Assembly (NCBI RefSeq): GCF_905475395.1
Contig: NC_058337.1
Location: 64,810,368 to 64,874,367 of the forward strand
From: Chrysoperla carnea
Taxonomy: Eukaryota; Arthropoda; Insecta; Neuroptera; Chrysopidae
DNA: 64,000 nt
Direction of reading: 5' to 3'
The notes beneath the pieces were generated by a model that saw nothing but the letters and a program-made list of their open reading frames with translations, was not told the origin of the DNA and made no database searches. The translations under genes and the position numbers were made by a program. The first letter of the stretch is position 1. Each line of letters begins with the position of its first letter. Of the stretch, positions 45,843 to 56,778 are shown piece after piece.

Positions 45843-45987
45843 AATGCAAGAGCGTCAATGCGGGAATATCATCAACGGTTTTCTGATATTAGAATTTCTA
45901 ATCAACGAACGTGTTCTTAAACGAGTGCATCGTCATTTGTCAGAAAAAGGTAATTTTCCTAAAGCTAATGTAGAAGCTTTCCGATGA
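45843..45987 (+). pseudogene. DUF4817-like fragment, frameshifted
   Basis: Frame 1 from 45843 reads NARASMREYHQRFSDIRISNQR and then meets a stop at 45918. A second frame continues with ERVLKRVHRHLSEKGNFPK. Read across a single shift near 45910 the two halves give the pattern of the DUF4817 helix-turn-helix module (NA...Y..RF..RR.....F.R.H..L.E.G), known from repetitive transposon-derived genes in insects. No DDE or reverse-transcriptase domain follows before the stop at 45985. It is a relic; the parent element type is not determined. Confidence 0.55.
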
Positions 45988-46289
45988 AGAAGCTATTCTT
46001 CACCGGAAACTGGTCGAAAATAGCTCCTTTAGTAGTGTACGAATAAAACTCTTTATCCATAAAACATTAAACTAGTTTATTCAACAATGTCTTTACTTTC
46101 TTGGCTAAATTCAATATCGCCCATAACTCCTTAACTATTGGGTTTTGGACAAAAGTATAATAGGCAAAGACTATATAAACATACAGGCCGAGGTAATTGA
46201 TTCATGTTAAAAGATAATTAATTTTTTATTTTAAACTGGCGAGTTTTTCATTTACCTGATTTATTACTTATGTAGTCTAATTTTTATAC

Positions 46290-46520
46290 CATGTATGTAT
46301 GAAATATATCAAGGTATACTAAGTTTAGTCCCAAGTTTGTAACGTTTAAAAATATTGATGGTTCGAACAAAATTTTGTTATATCGAGCTGAAATTTTTAT
46401 AACGTACTTAGGACCTAAGATGTGAGGACGAGCTCGTTAATGAACAACATAGGTCAATGGGGTTTGTTTGAAACATTTTTTCGTAAACATAACTGTTTAC
46501 CCGTGAAGGTGCAAACTAGG
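46290..46520 (-). repeat. Dispersed repeat family A, copy with internal deletion
   Basis: In reverse it matches the 22-kb copy at both ends (CATGGTATAAA ... GTCCCAAGTTTGTAACG; CGAGCTGAAATTTTTATAACG; GTTTACCCGTGAAGGTGC). The segment with the GGAC run and CCGGAAATGGACTAATTAGG is missing, the flanks being joined near 46362-46384. Confidence 0.72.
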
Positions 46521-47720
46521 TTAGAACAAATAGAGTATGTATATATGTAATGTAAGTAAGGATGTATACGCGTATTGTATTTGTGTGTTAGAGTATCTTT
46601 TTTTACTTACATGCCGTAAAAAACAAACGAATGCGTAATCAACACTGTATTATACATGGTATTTCAACAATTAACTTAGTCAATTGTTTGTTTTCACTTG
46701 TTTTAATTTAACTTATAATTTCACTTTCATAATAATATTTTTAAATCAATGTAGTTAATAGATAGATAATACTCCATTAAATTAGAGCAGGCGCTAAAAG
46801 TGCAAAGTATGACTGTTAGCTATGCTTAAAACCCGTATAGCCGAAAGTTGGTTTGATTGTTGCCCTGCACTACTGCAAGCTATAAACAGAGTTATAACTT
46901 TTTAACAATGCCTTTCATCAATCTACTTTTTTGTACAAAAATACATATTAATTGGAAGTTAACCCTAAAGAACTTTTTCTCAATTGTGCCATTGAAATTT
47001 AGAATCGATACTTTCCTGCCTACTGTTTAAAAACATTGTGAAGATTTTTTTCTGGGAGATGTACGAAAAAAATCAATGTTATATACCGGGATAAATAAAG
47101 CATAGTCTTAGTGTGATGTTCCTTGCTGCCTCTTTGCACCAAGTTCCATTCTTCTTCAATCAGAGGGTAAATATACGCTCCATTATTTATGAGATTAAGA
47201 GTTTTAATTTTGTTCTAGGGGTAGGTGGTTGTTATCTGTAAATTTGCACAAATATTAGACGTTATGTACGCGACAAGAGAATATGCCTACATAAGTCTAA
47301 AAAAATCGATTTTAGGGTAACATATTTGCGTCACAAAATCAGAATAGTTTTGAAGATACGCAGAAAAATGCTGCTATGCTTACTGTTTAAGATTGAATGG
47401 ACAAAACTTAAAATACAATACAAAAATAATATATAATACTTTGATTGATAAGCGGCAAATATAGGTTTTGGGTGCAAAACGGCAGATAGCGATACTATCG
47501 CTAGACTAGAAATAGAATAAAAAACGAAAAATAATTGATTAATAGTGCATAGAATTAATAAGCGACCAGTATAGGGATTACCTTACATTTTTGGTAATTA
47601 ATGGCATTTGGCATAAAGGTAACACCAATTCTGTATCAATTGGTCACAAATATTCCAAATGCAAAGTTGTATTATGTTTACTCATGAAGAAAAACTTTCA
47701 TAGTGACTTTACAAATACAA
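46521..47720. other. Intergenic, nothing recognised
   Basis: No coding frame or clear repeat beyond a small palindrome, GATAGCGATACTATCGCTA, at about 47485-47503. Confidence 0.45.
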
Positions 47721-47910
47721 AAATACCAGCACTATAACGACTTGCTATTAATAAGTCGACTTAGAGCTGGTATTTATGGATAAAGACTTTTATAAAACTT
47801 CCCCTAGTATATAATCAATGTGCTTGACATTGTGCAACTTGGACGGGGGAGGGATGTCTAAGCGAAAAATAGATCGACTTGCAGAAACCAATGAGCCCAT
47901 AAATACCAGC
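47721..47910. mobile_element. Small inverted-repeat element (AAATACCAGC ends)
   Basis: GCTGGTATTTATGG at 47766-47779 and its complement CCATAAATACCAGC at 47897-47910 bound 145 bp. A further AAATACCAGC at 47721-47730 makes a second inverted pair with the 47766 copy (hairpin of about 55 bp, CGACTT/AAGTCG inside). This looks like a MITE with a nested or duplicated end. No coding content. Confidence 0.55.
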
Positions 47911-47934
47911 AACAAACGAATATAACACTGCCAT

Positions 47935-48156
47935 TTACAAATAGACAACTCGGGTAGCATAAAAAAACAGTTGAGTTTGGAAACGCTGTCTAATCAAATA
48001 ATAAGCAAACATGCAAAATCTAGGATTAATCGGTCCATAGATAGCATTCATTGTTGAATTCAACTGTTGTAACATATAGTATGCGCGATCAACGCAACCC
48101 CGGCAGCCTCCAGAAGTATTAGTTTTTTCATAGTGGTCTGAGGAATAAGAACTCAA
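47935..48156 (-). other. Unassigned open frame, possible exon
   Basis: A 73-codon frame of less AT-skewed composition (SSYSSDHYEKTNTSGG, then CRGCVDRAYYML) is preceded by an acceptor-like TGTTAG at 48162-48167, and a GTGAGT donor lies 30 bp further upstream. The start codon of the open stretch would be TTG, so if coding it is an internal or terminal exon. No domain is recognised. The neighbouring inverted-repeat element makes repeat-derived sequence just as likely. Confidence 0.18.
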
Positions 48157-48159
48157 GCA

Positions 48160-50160
48160 TATCTAACAGTCGTCGTCATATTTTGTATACTCACCTCTTT
48201 CTAGTGTCTGCACTAAATGATTTATAATGGGTTTGTTGTGTACCGAACGAGCGATGAAGTGAATTACTTGATAATGATTCCATGTTATTTTAATTTCAGC
48301 AATCTTGTTAATTTAAAAGACTTATAACAGGTGTTCTTTGTTTAAGAGAAGCTAAACGGAATTGATTTTAATATAAAACTTTTACAATTATCATCATTAA
48401 CAATTTTATTTTTATATGCCACCCCCCCCTCATCTATTATCAATTTTATTATAAAAGATGGTTTGAGATTGACGACCGGAGGAAAAAATTGAGCATTGAA
48501 TTCTTAATTCATTAATTAGGAATCGGTAAATAGATTTTTCGAATTAAATTTTTTTTGAATTTTTAAGAATTGTTAATACAACACAAAACTATAAAATTTA
48601 AATCTCGAAAGGTATCATAAAATGTCCTTTATATAAAATTTTTTTTAATTATTATTTTTTATGTAAAATAATATTTTTGCAATAGATTATGATCTTTACG
48701 AATATCTCTAGAAAGAAGAAAATAAATTTTCCCTTTAGCAAGGAAAGAAATTTTATAATTAAAAAAAAAAAGCATTCGAGACTTCAATTAAAAACTCAAA
48801 TTTTTCTAACTAAACTATTGTTTCAAAAATCGTCAGCTTTCGGAGGAAATGCGGCAAAAATAAGTCATTAAACAATTATTGTCCATTCATTTGATGATGA
48901 TAAACTATAAGCGTATTTTCTTTCTATTAAATGCAATATTGACATATTTTGGAGGAAATACTACAAGAAAAGAAAATAAGTGTACCCAAAAAATTGTTGA
49001 TGTGCTGCCTAATAACTAACTACGCCACTGATCAAAACTTTCATATTGTAACAGTAATATTGCAGCTTCCACTCAATAATGAATATCCATAATATACACA
49101 ATTATTTCAAGCTCCTACTAGTTATTTCACATCCAACTTGATAGCTAAATAATCTAATTAATTAACACAAAGTAAAAGTAAGTTAAACACATTTTAGGAG
49201 GAAGCTACTTGCGCAATGTCAGAACTGCGTATCATTCAAGGGAGTTGGCAAGGGCTTAGTGCATATCCGAAGTTATAATTAAGTTTTACATGATATTTTG
49301 ACGGTTTGATTAAAGATAAGGATTTGGTTACACTTTCATAAAACATCCGTTACATTATTTGATTTATATTATTGATTTCATATAGAAAAAAACTACTATC
49401 TCATAATTAAATGCATTTTATTAATAGTCATTTCATTAAATGGAACAGTTTGTTTAGATTTTGTTACATAATACTTTTGGAATGTATTTTCAGGACATGA
49501 TATTAAATTATTATTCACAATCTTACTACAAGTAACGACAAAACGAGTGGTACTGTACTGAGTATGTAATATAGAAAAAGAAGACGTTTTAGATGAATTA
49601 TTATGTTATTTGAAATGATCAAAACAAAGATGAACAAACAGTATTTATTATTTTTATTATTCAAGTAAACAATATTACCTCTTTCTTTCGTTTTAAACAA
49701 AAGATTAATATGAACAACCACAAAAAAAAGTTATTATTAATAATTTTTTATTGATTGTTGAAAGAAAGTAATGGTAGCAGAGCAGGTTTATTATGTAAAT
49801 TATTAATATTATTAACAGATTTAAAATAAATAATCATCAGATTTGATGAAATTAATAGTAATGAATAATGGGGTTATAATAATCTTTTGTCTATTAGGTG
49901 TTTGGAAATTAGAACTTGTTTTTAAATTTAGCAGGAATTCATAGGCTTTTTGATTTAAGTAATACAAGTGAAAACAAATAATTGGTTGATTTAATTGTTT
50001 AAATAACATGTACGGACAGAATTGATTACGCAATGTTTGTTTTTTATATGTACTATAAGTAAAGAAAGAAAGCCACTCTAACATACAAAGTAATAATAGT
50101 ATCTTATCACTTTCAGTGAATGTAGTATATATATATGATATAACAAACAAACTCCTTTAT
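48160..50160. other. Intergenic, nothing recognised
   Basis: Very AT-rich. Minus frames at 49515-49721 and 49821-50150 are hydrophobic-biased products of AT composition, with no motif. Confidence 0.45.
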
Positions 50161-50161
50161 T

Positions 50162-50715
50162 TTGCCAAATAATTGATTTTTTTCGCCTTAGCCGTTTCCG
50201 AAAAGCAATGCTCCTGCTGGCTTGAGACTGAAGTCGGGGTAGCCAACGTTACATCTTCGGATCTCTTACACTTACCAAAACAGGCTTTATGGAATAATTT
50301 TTTTGCTAATTATTTGCTTTTTTTGCCAAAGAATTGATTTTTCGCCATAGCCGTTTCCGAAAAACAATGGTATTACTGGCATGAGACTGAAGTTAGCGTA
50401 GCCAACGCTTTATCTCTGGATCTCTTACACTTACCAAAACAGGCTTTGAGGCATATTTTTTTGACAATTTTTTGCTATTTTTTTCCAAAGAATTGATTTT
50501 TCGCCATAGCGGTTTCCGAAAAACAATGGTACTACTGGCTGGAGACTGAATTTAGCGTAACCAACGCTATATCTCCGGATCTCTTACACTTACCAAAACA
50601 GGTTTTTTGGCATATTTTTTTTTTGCTAATTATTTTGTATTTTTGGCCCAAGAATTGTTTTTTTGCCGCTAACATTGTCGAGTAATATTGGTCCTGTTGA
50701 CTAATTTTTAGTTGC
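50162..50715. repeat. Tandem satellite-like array, about 160-bp unit, about 3.5 copies
   Basis: Units start at about 50162, 50323, 50482 and 50643 with TTGCCAAA(G/T)AATTGATTTTT-like sequence. Each contains GCC(A/T)TAGC(C/G)GTTTCCGAAAA, GAGACTGAA, TAGCCAACG-like and GGATCTCTTACACTTACCAA blocks, then a T-rich spacer. Units 1-3 are closely similar; the fourth is diverged and breaks off near 50715. The period of 160-161 bp is in the range of nucleosome-length satellites. No open frame spans it. Confidence 0.88.
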
Positions 50716-53700
50716 TATTCGTTTCATGGGAACATATGAAGTGAGGGAGAATTCCAAAAATTACCAAACTTTGCCATGGAGTCAGAGCGGCGCGGCGATT
50801 TAATAGACATCGTTCTTATAATATTATTGATAAATAAATATTAATATTATTATATTAATATTATAATTTCACCAAAAGTTCTATATTTAATAAAAATCAT
50901 AAAAATCCAAGTCTTAACTACTCTAATAATATCAAGATAAAAAAATAATTGTGAAGCGTTTAGTTTATTGAGCTATAGATCACACCCATTAATGTCGAGA
51001 CCCACCTTGTAATCGTGAGAATAAACTTAACAAACATTTAGTAGAACCTTCTACTTGCTAACCCAATGATCTCTAGCACATTATACAAAGTATATTATAT
51101 ATTTGTTTATTTTATCCAGAATTCTGTATATCTTAATGAACTAAAAAAATATTTTATAAATAAAATTTATATTTCTTCAAATTATATATAGCATATTTGT
51201 TCATGTAAACACGCCCTTGCTTGTTAATTTTTTTCTTATGCTTCTTGCAAGCAAAATAGAAGCAACGATGGAATATGAATGTACAGTTTATAATAAAATA
51301 TACTCCTCTTAACAGGAGGAATATATGAAAAACTGAAGTCTAGGATAGTTAAAATCAATAAAATAAAGAAATTTTATAGAACCATTTAACTACCCCGTAA
51401 TTTCACTCTTGTTAACTAATAAATTTTAGTTTTTTGCATCTACTTCTTTTTTTGCATCCATCGGTTGTTTACCAGGTATTCAGTACATGTTTATCGTCTC
51501 AGGCCTTGACTACGCAATTTTTTTTTTCGATAGTCTATGAACTTTCAATATGTATCTAATCATTGATTGTTTTCTTCTTTGATTTTGAAGTTAGCAACAA
51601 ATTTAATTAAATTTTGTGCTACGTTGTCGCACGCCTACAATAAGCAACACTTGACAACAAATATCGAACCAGATGTCGCCCAGTATTGCTTGAGTACAGG
51701 AATTGCGCTGCGCCTTACCATGAATGTTATTAAGTATCTAGTTGAGGAGATCGGGGAAAAGTGAGACTCAGTTCTAAATGGATTATAAGCTGTTGTATGT
51801 AATTCAGGAGAAAATCGCCTGAGTAGTTACCTCCCATAATTGCGCGTAATACAAGTTTGTTGTTTCAATTGTTTTGGTTTTATAATAAGAAAAAAAACTG
51901 TGCAGTCGTGGGACCCTGCCAGGAACGAAATTCCTTATAAAATCTTTTTAAAAAATGTAAAGAAAATAATTTAACGGGACCAATTAAATAAAAAAGAATC
52001 ATTTAATATTTTTTCTATAAAAAAATTTGTATATAGAAAATACTAAATAAATTATAAATTATATAAAAATTAAGAAATAAATATTCCAACTTTTTTTTTT
52101 TTTTAAATCTCATTATCATATTAAATTAATTTTTTCCTCTCTCGAATGCTCTCCTAATACTCTAGACATAATTACTATTTTTAATACAAGTTCTTCTAAT
52201 AATAATTTTAAGAACTTTTGATTTTTTTCAACACTTTTCTACGAAATTTGTTTGTTGTTTGTTGTTTTAGCCACGAGTACAGGGCCTTACAGAGCTTAGC
52301 CACGGGTACAGGGTTACGGTAACTACGGGAGCGGAATTTATCACGGGTGGAGCTAGTAAACACACACACAACCGCCACACCACACTTGTTTGAATTTTTC
52401 TGGATAGTGCACGCATATACGTACAGCATAACTTAAATACTTAAGGTCGTTGTATCAGTCTAGAACTTGATTTTAGACTCTATTTTTGATACCTGAATGA
52501 CACAGGCTAAGCAGATTTTATTTGATTCGAAATAAATCCAGTTTAAGACAAACAAAATAGTGCTGTATTCTTTTAGCAATAATAAGCTTAAAAATTAGGA
52601 AAAGCTCAAAGGGACAGTCGAAATGAACTACCTTTGAATTATTGTACTCAAAATCAGCTGAACTTTGGTTAAACTGCAAAGATTTCCGCTAATTTATTGT
52701 TAGGAATTGATGATTTGGACAAGAAAGCACTTTTGTAACGTCATGTCATCGATTAAATTGTTTTTTAAACTGATTTTGTCATTTAACAATTCTTATTTTG
52801 GGAGAAACAGGAATATAAAAGTTTTACTTGCTATCTAAAATATTATCTAATAGAGACTTTTTTTAGGGAAGAATTTTGTCCCCGGTATCCCGTCTTACTC
52901 AGGTCTCACCTACCTACTTAATTGTTCTTCTTTAATGAGAGATAGTTGATACCAATAAATTAACCCATCACACATGTATTCCATAAATAAAACGAATAAA
53001 TAAAAAAAAAACCTTGTAATATCATTTCGTTTACTGAATCTCTTGGATTGTTTTCATGTATTAATGCTAATTAAAAATAAATTTTATCTTAAGTGAATTT
53101 ACATTTGGCCATGATATTATTAAATCCTTAAATATGTCCGTTTTGAAAGGGGGAAAAAAATTTACAATCTCTCTCTATGTATGCATCTTATAAATATGCA
53201 TCGTATCATCTTATAAAAGATTTGTTGTCACTATTATTAATGAAGAAGGTTATATCTTCCTTCAAGTTATACATTTGTTTTAAACATAACAGTAATTAAA
53301 ATGGATCTGTTTTAATGATTGCTGTGATAGTGATAATTACATGGTTGACCAGCCTGGAGCAGTTCTAAACTATATAATTTTTTTCTTTTCGATTCAAATT
53401 CATACAATTTACAGATGATCAAGACTGTTAAGGTTTTTTATTAAAAAGCTTCGTTATCCAACTTGCTTGGATTTCGATGAAATTATCGAATAGTATGCAA
53501 GCGATATACATAAAAATCGATATTATCTTATTTGGTCCGTCATAATAATATCCATGAATGGTAGTGAATAATTCTCAACAATAATATTATATTCTTAACA
53601 ATAGGGTGTATCGGCTCAGGTCTCGTAGCCTTTATGGGGTAGTTCATTGGTGCCCGATCTATTTTCTGCCGCGATACATTTATCTTAGCGAATAATATAA
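50716..53700. other. Gene-poor, with small repeats
   Basis: At 52270-52318 a GCCACG(A/G)GTACAGGG(CC)TTAC phrase is directly repeated 29 bp apart within an interspersed repeat that extends to about 52390 (ACACACACAACC). Around 52870-52905 a CCCGTCTTACTCAGGTCTCACC phrase resembles the reverse of the start of the element at 56382. The 65-codon frame at 51567-51764 has balanced composition but no recognisable domain. Confidence 0.4.
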
Positions 53701-53704
53701 AGCT

Positions 53705-54090
53705 GAAGATTTTGTTTGTTTGTTTATTTGTTTAGTTTAACGTGCTAATCTCAGGAATTACTGGTTCGAATCGAAAAATTATTTTACTGTTGGATATAGC
53801 GTATTTATCGAGGAAGGTTATAGGCTTCCCCGATAAATACCCGCTTCGCTGGACGATTTCGAAAGCTACCGAATTAATTTTAATGAAACTTTACAATAAT
53901 ATAGCAGTTATAATTTATAAAGATAGCAGTTACTGCCCCGCTTCGCTGGAAGATTTCGAATTTAAAAGATTTCGATTTTAAAAGCGAAAATAGTTTGGTT
54001 TCATAATAAAAAGTAACATATGTTTCGAGTGTTATGCATGGAGGGTTAAGTGAGATCGTACAGCAAAGCGGGTGGGTTATTGTTAGTTTT
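53705..54090. repeat. Retroposon-like repeat with CCCGCTTCGCTGG duplication
   Basis: It begins after a (TTTG)n run (53715-53733) with AACGTGCTAATCTCAGGAAT, TACTGGTTCGAATCGAAAAA and TTATCGAGGAAGG, phrases typical of a widespread insect retroposon family (class by recall, uncertain). CCCGCTTCGCTGGA(C/A)GATTTCGAA occurs twice, about 99 bp apart (53838 and 53937), and AGCAAAGCGGGTGGG closes the block in the opposite orientation. The last part is related to 1690-2168. Confidence 0.5.
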
Positions 54091-55870
54091 GTATAAAATA
54101 TTTTTGTCACCAATGACTGTTTTTATATTTCCTTATCTTAATATTGATTGCCATTTGTTGAAGAAAAACGATATATAAACTTTATAAATTTTTATTATTA
54201 AGTACATTTTTTCGGAAATTTAAGGGCCCAACAAGGCTGGTAAGGGTATGAAAAGTCCTTTCTTTCTAATGTGTTAAGAATTGTGGATTTGTGAGTTGTA
54301 AACGGGGGTCCAGTTTTGGAGTTCAGGCAAAAGAAACAAGTTAACTTGCAGTTACAAGATGATAGCCTTAGTTTGATCAAACAAAGTCTATAATTTCAGC
54401 ATTTTTTGCGAGAATTAAAATAATGAAGCAAAACATTAGACGGGGCGAATTTCTTCAGTTTCGGGGCAAATTTCATGCCGTATATGTTATTTATCATTTG
54501 AAGAAATTTTGTTGTTATAAATTGGACCACCTTGAATGCAATATAGATCAATCACTGAAAAGGTCAGATAAAATAAGAAAATAAATTAAAAAGGAGAGTA
54601 TTTTGCGTTATTGAAATTTGTGTCCCAAAGTGTTTAAACATTTCTTTTGACTGATGACTAATGAATCATTTATTGATTCAATGTTGAATCTATATTTACA
54701 GATAGTAAATGTTTAAAATCAAGGATAACTTACTGTCAATAATGAAATTAAACTTTTTATTTTATTTAATTAAAAGTTATTGGTAAACTTCAATGGATCG
54801 AATTGATCTACCGATGATTTTTTGTTGCTTAGTGTAGATATTTTGTGTAGGTTGGTATTCTTACTCCTAAATTGAAGAAATCAGCATTTAATTTAATGAT
54901 TGATGATTATAATTGTGCATAATATTTTACTTACACAAATTATTCGAACTAACTCAAAAATATATAACAAAACAAGAAGATAATCGTGTTTTACAATAGA
55001 AATCATTTCTAATTTCCAGTAGAAACATGGTTGCTGTGCAAATTAGTAGCAGTTGGTGGTGTAAGGAGCATTTTAAAATTTCGAAAGCCAAAAAGAAATT
55101 ATTTATGCCAATACAAGAAAAAAAGAAATATAGACAATGTGGGATGGAATAGCTTAGGGACAAGAATAGACGAGAGGGCTTAAAAAACCGTGATATTTTT
55201 TCTTAAATAAATTATTAAGTACTAAGTTATTAAAGATTTTTCCGTATAAAAATGAAAAAATCTAGCAGGGAAAAGGGATTTTAGTATACCCCGTTGTGTG
55301 CACATGGACTGATTAAAGTTCAGTATTGATTTAGTTATTTCTTTTAGACAAATTTATTGGACAGTCTCCATATATAGGTACACTGAAAAAAAATTAAAAT
55401 AATGCCAACGTCATCCTGAAGTTAGCCGTTTCATATTGAAATAAAGTAAAAATACTTTAAAACATTTTACTAATGATTGGAACAAGTACAGCTAAATATT
55501 TGTATTTACAATAGGATGGGATTGAATTTAAAATATGAATTCATTGATACAAACTCACTGAAGTTAAATAAACAAAATCATTACTTCTATGAAAGAGATT
55601 GATTTTAGTTGAAAGTCATGCATTTTATTGATGAAAAATAAATTTGTACTTAGTTGGGATATATAATCGTGTAAATAAAGCGAATATACAAATTAAAATA
55701 AAATGTCTTTACGTTTGCTTTAAATATAGAATTAGGCTAGTACGAAAACATATCTATCAGGTCTAGTCCATTTGTGATTGGGGCACATGAAGATTGTTGT
55801 TACTAATAGACAGAGAATTTGAAATAAACTAATTTATCATTTTTATAATATATAGGATATTTTTGTACTT
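54091..55870. other. Intergenic, nothing recognised
   Basis: AT-rich, no motif-bearing frame. Minus frames at 54198 and 54954 are short and unremarkable. Confidence 0.45.
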
Positions 55871-55874
55871 TTAT

Positions 55875-55932
55875 ATCAACCATTGATAGCGCAGATGGCA
55901 GAGCGGTGGACTTAAGACACTAGAATCACTAG
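55875..55932 (+). repeat. tRNA-like (leucine-type) head fragment
   Basis: GATGGCAGAGCGGTGGACTTA followed by AGACACTAGAATCACTAG resembles the A-box/D-arm and a TTAAG-containing anticodon region of tRNA-Leu. The variable arm, T-arm and B-box are absent, so it is a truncated SINE head or tRNA relic, not a functional tRNA. Confidence 0.5.
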
Positions 55933-56381
55933 TTTATTTTTATTTTATTTGAAGAATACGCAACATTTAATTAATATCGATATAATAATTAATATTTAAT
56001 TAGTATGGAATTTAATATCGAAGTTAAAAGTTTTAATATTCCATGCGATTAAGTTTTAATAGCAAAATATAGGTATGTTTTACATACCATTTTGAGATAT
56101 TTTGGTTCATTTTTGTCTTACAAAATTGTACACCTATATATAATTTTATTAAATGTAAATAGAACTTGATTGATTTTGTAATGATAAGTTTGCAACTTCA
56201 ATTCAATTGATTATTTATCAAATAGTGTAACAAATTACTTTATATGATTTATTTTATTCATCACGAATCTGTCACATTCAATACTGATTAATGTGATACT
56301 AACATGTGTGACATTAAAAGATATCAGTCTATTGTCATTAAAACATGACAGTGGATGTTTTCTTAAACAATATTTTATATA

Positions 56382-56778
56382 CAGCCATCCTGGGTAAGTG
56401 AGACCTGGATAAGTGGGAAAACTCTATACGTGAGAGTAATAGCCAGGACCCGTCATTTAAAGCTCCCAAAACCTCTATTAGCGAGAAACAGAAACCTCTG
56501 TAAAAGAGAGTCGTCCCTCATGGACCTCCGTAAAAGAGACTGCTACTTATCTATACCTCTAGAAGCGACAGTCGAGCTTTTTATTTATATTATTTAGGAG
56601 GAATTATAGCTACATATTTACTACATTCGTACTTGCTGTGACTTGTTATTTCTGCGTACCTCTATAAGAGACAAACGCCATGTACCTGCATTAGCGAGTA
56701 ACTTGGGTTGGTGAGAAACCTCTATAAGCGAGAATGCGATTGTGCTCCCTTGAACTTTCGCTTATCCAGGTTTGACTG
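56382..56778. mobile_element. MITE with pogo-like modular interior, 397 bp
   Basis: The left end CAGCCATCCTGGGTAAGTGA and right end TCGCTTATCCAGGTTTGACTG are imperfect inverted repeats. Interior modules ACCTCTATTAGCGAG, CCTCTATAAGAGAC and ACCTCTATAAGCGAG recur in both halves, as ACCTCTATAACTTAAA does in the element at 17232-17553. TA is present at the left boundary only. No coding frame. Confidence 0.6.

Noticed and set aside
49821-50150. 109-codon minus frame, considered as a small membrane protein
   Set aside because: Hydrophobicity follows from AT-rich codons. There is no signal peptide pattern, and the stretch runs up to the satellite array.
55875-55932. Possible tRNA-Leu
   Set aside because: Only the D-arm/anticodon-like part is present. 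There is no T-arm or acceptor stem.
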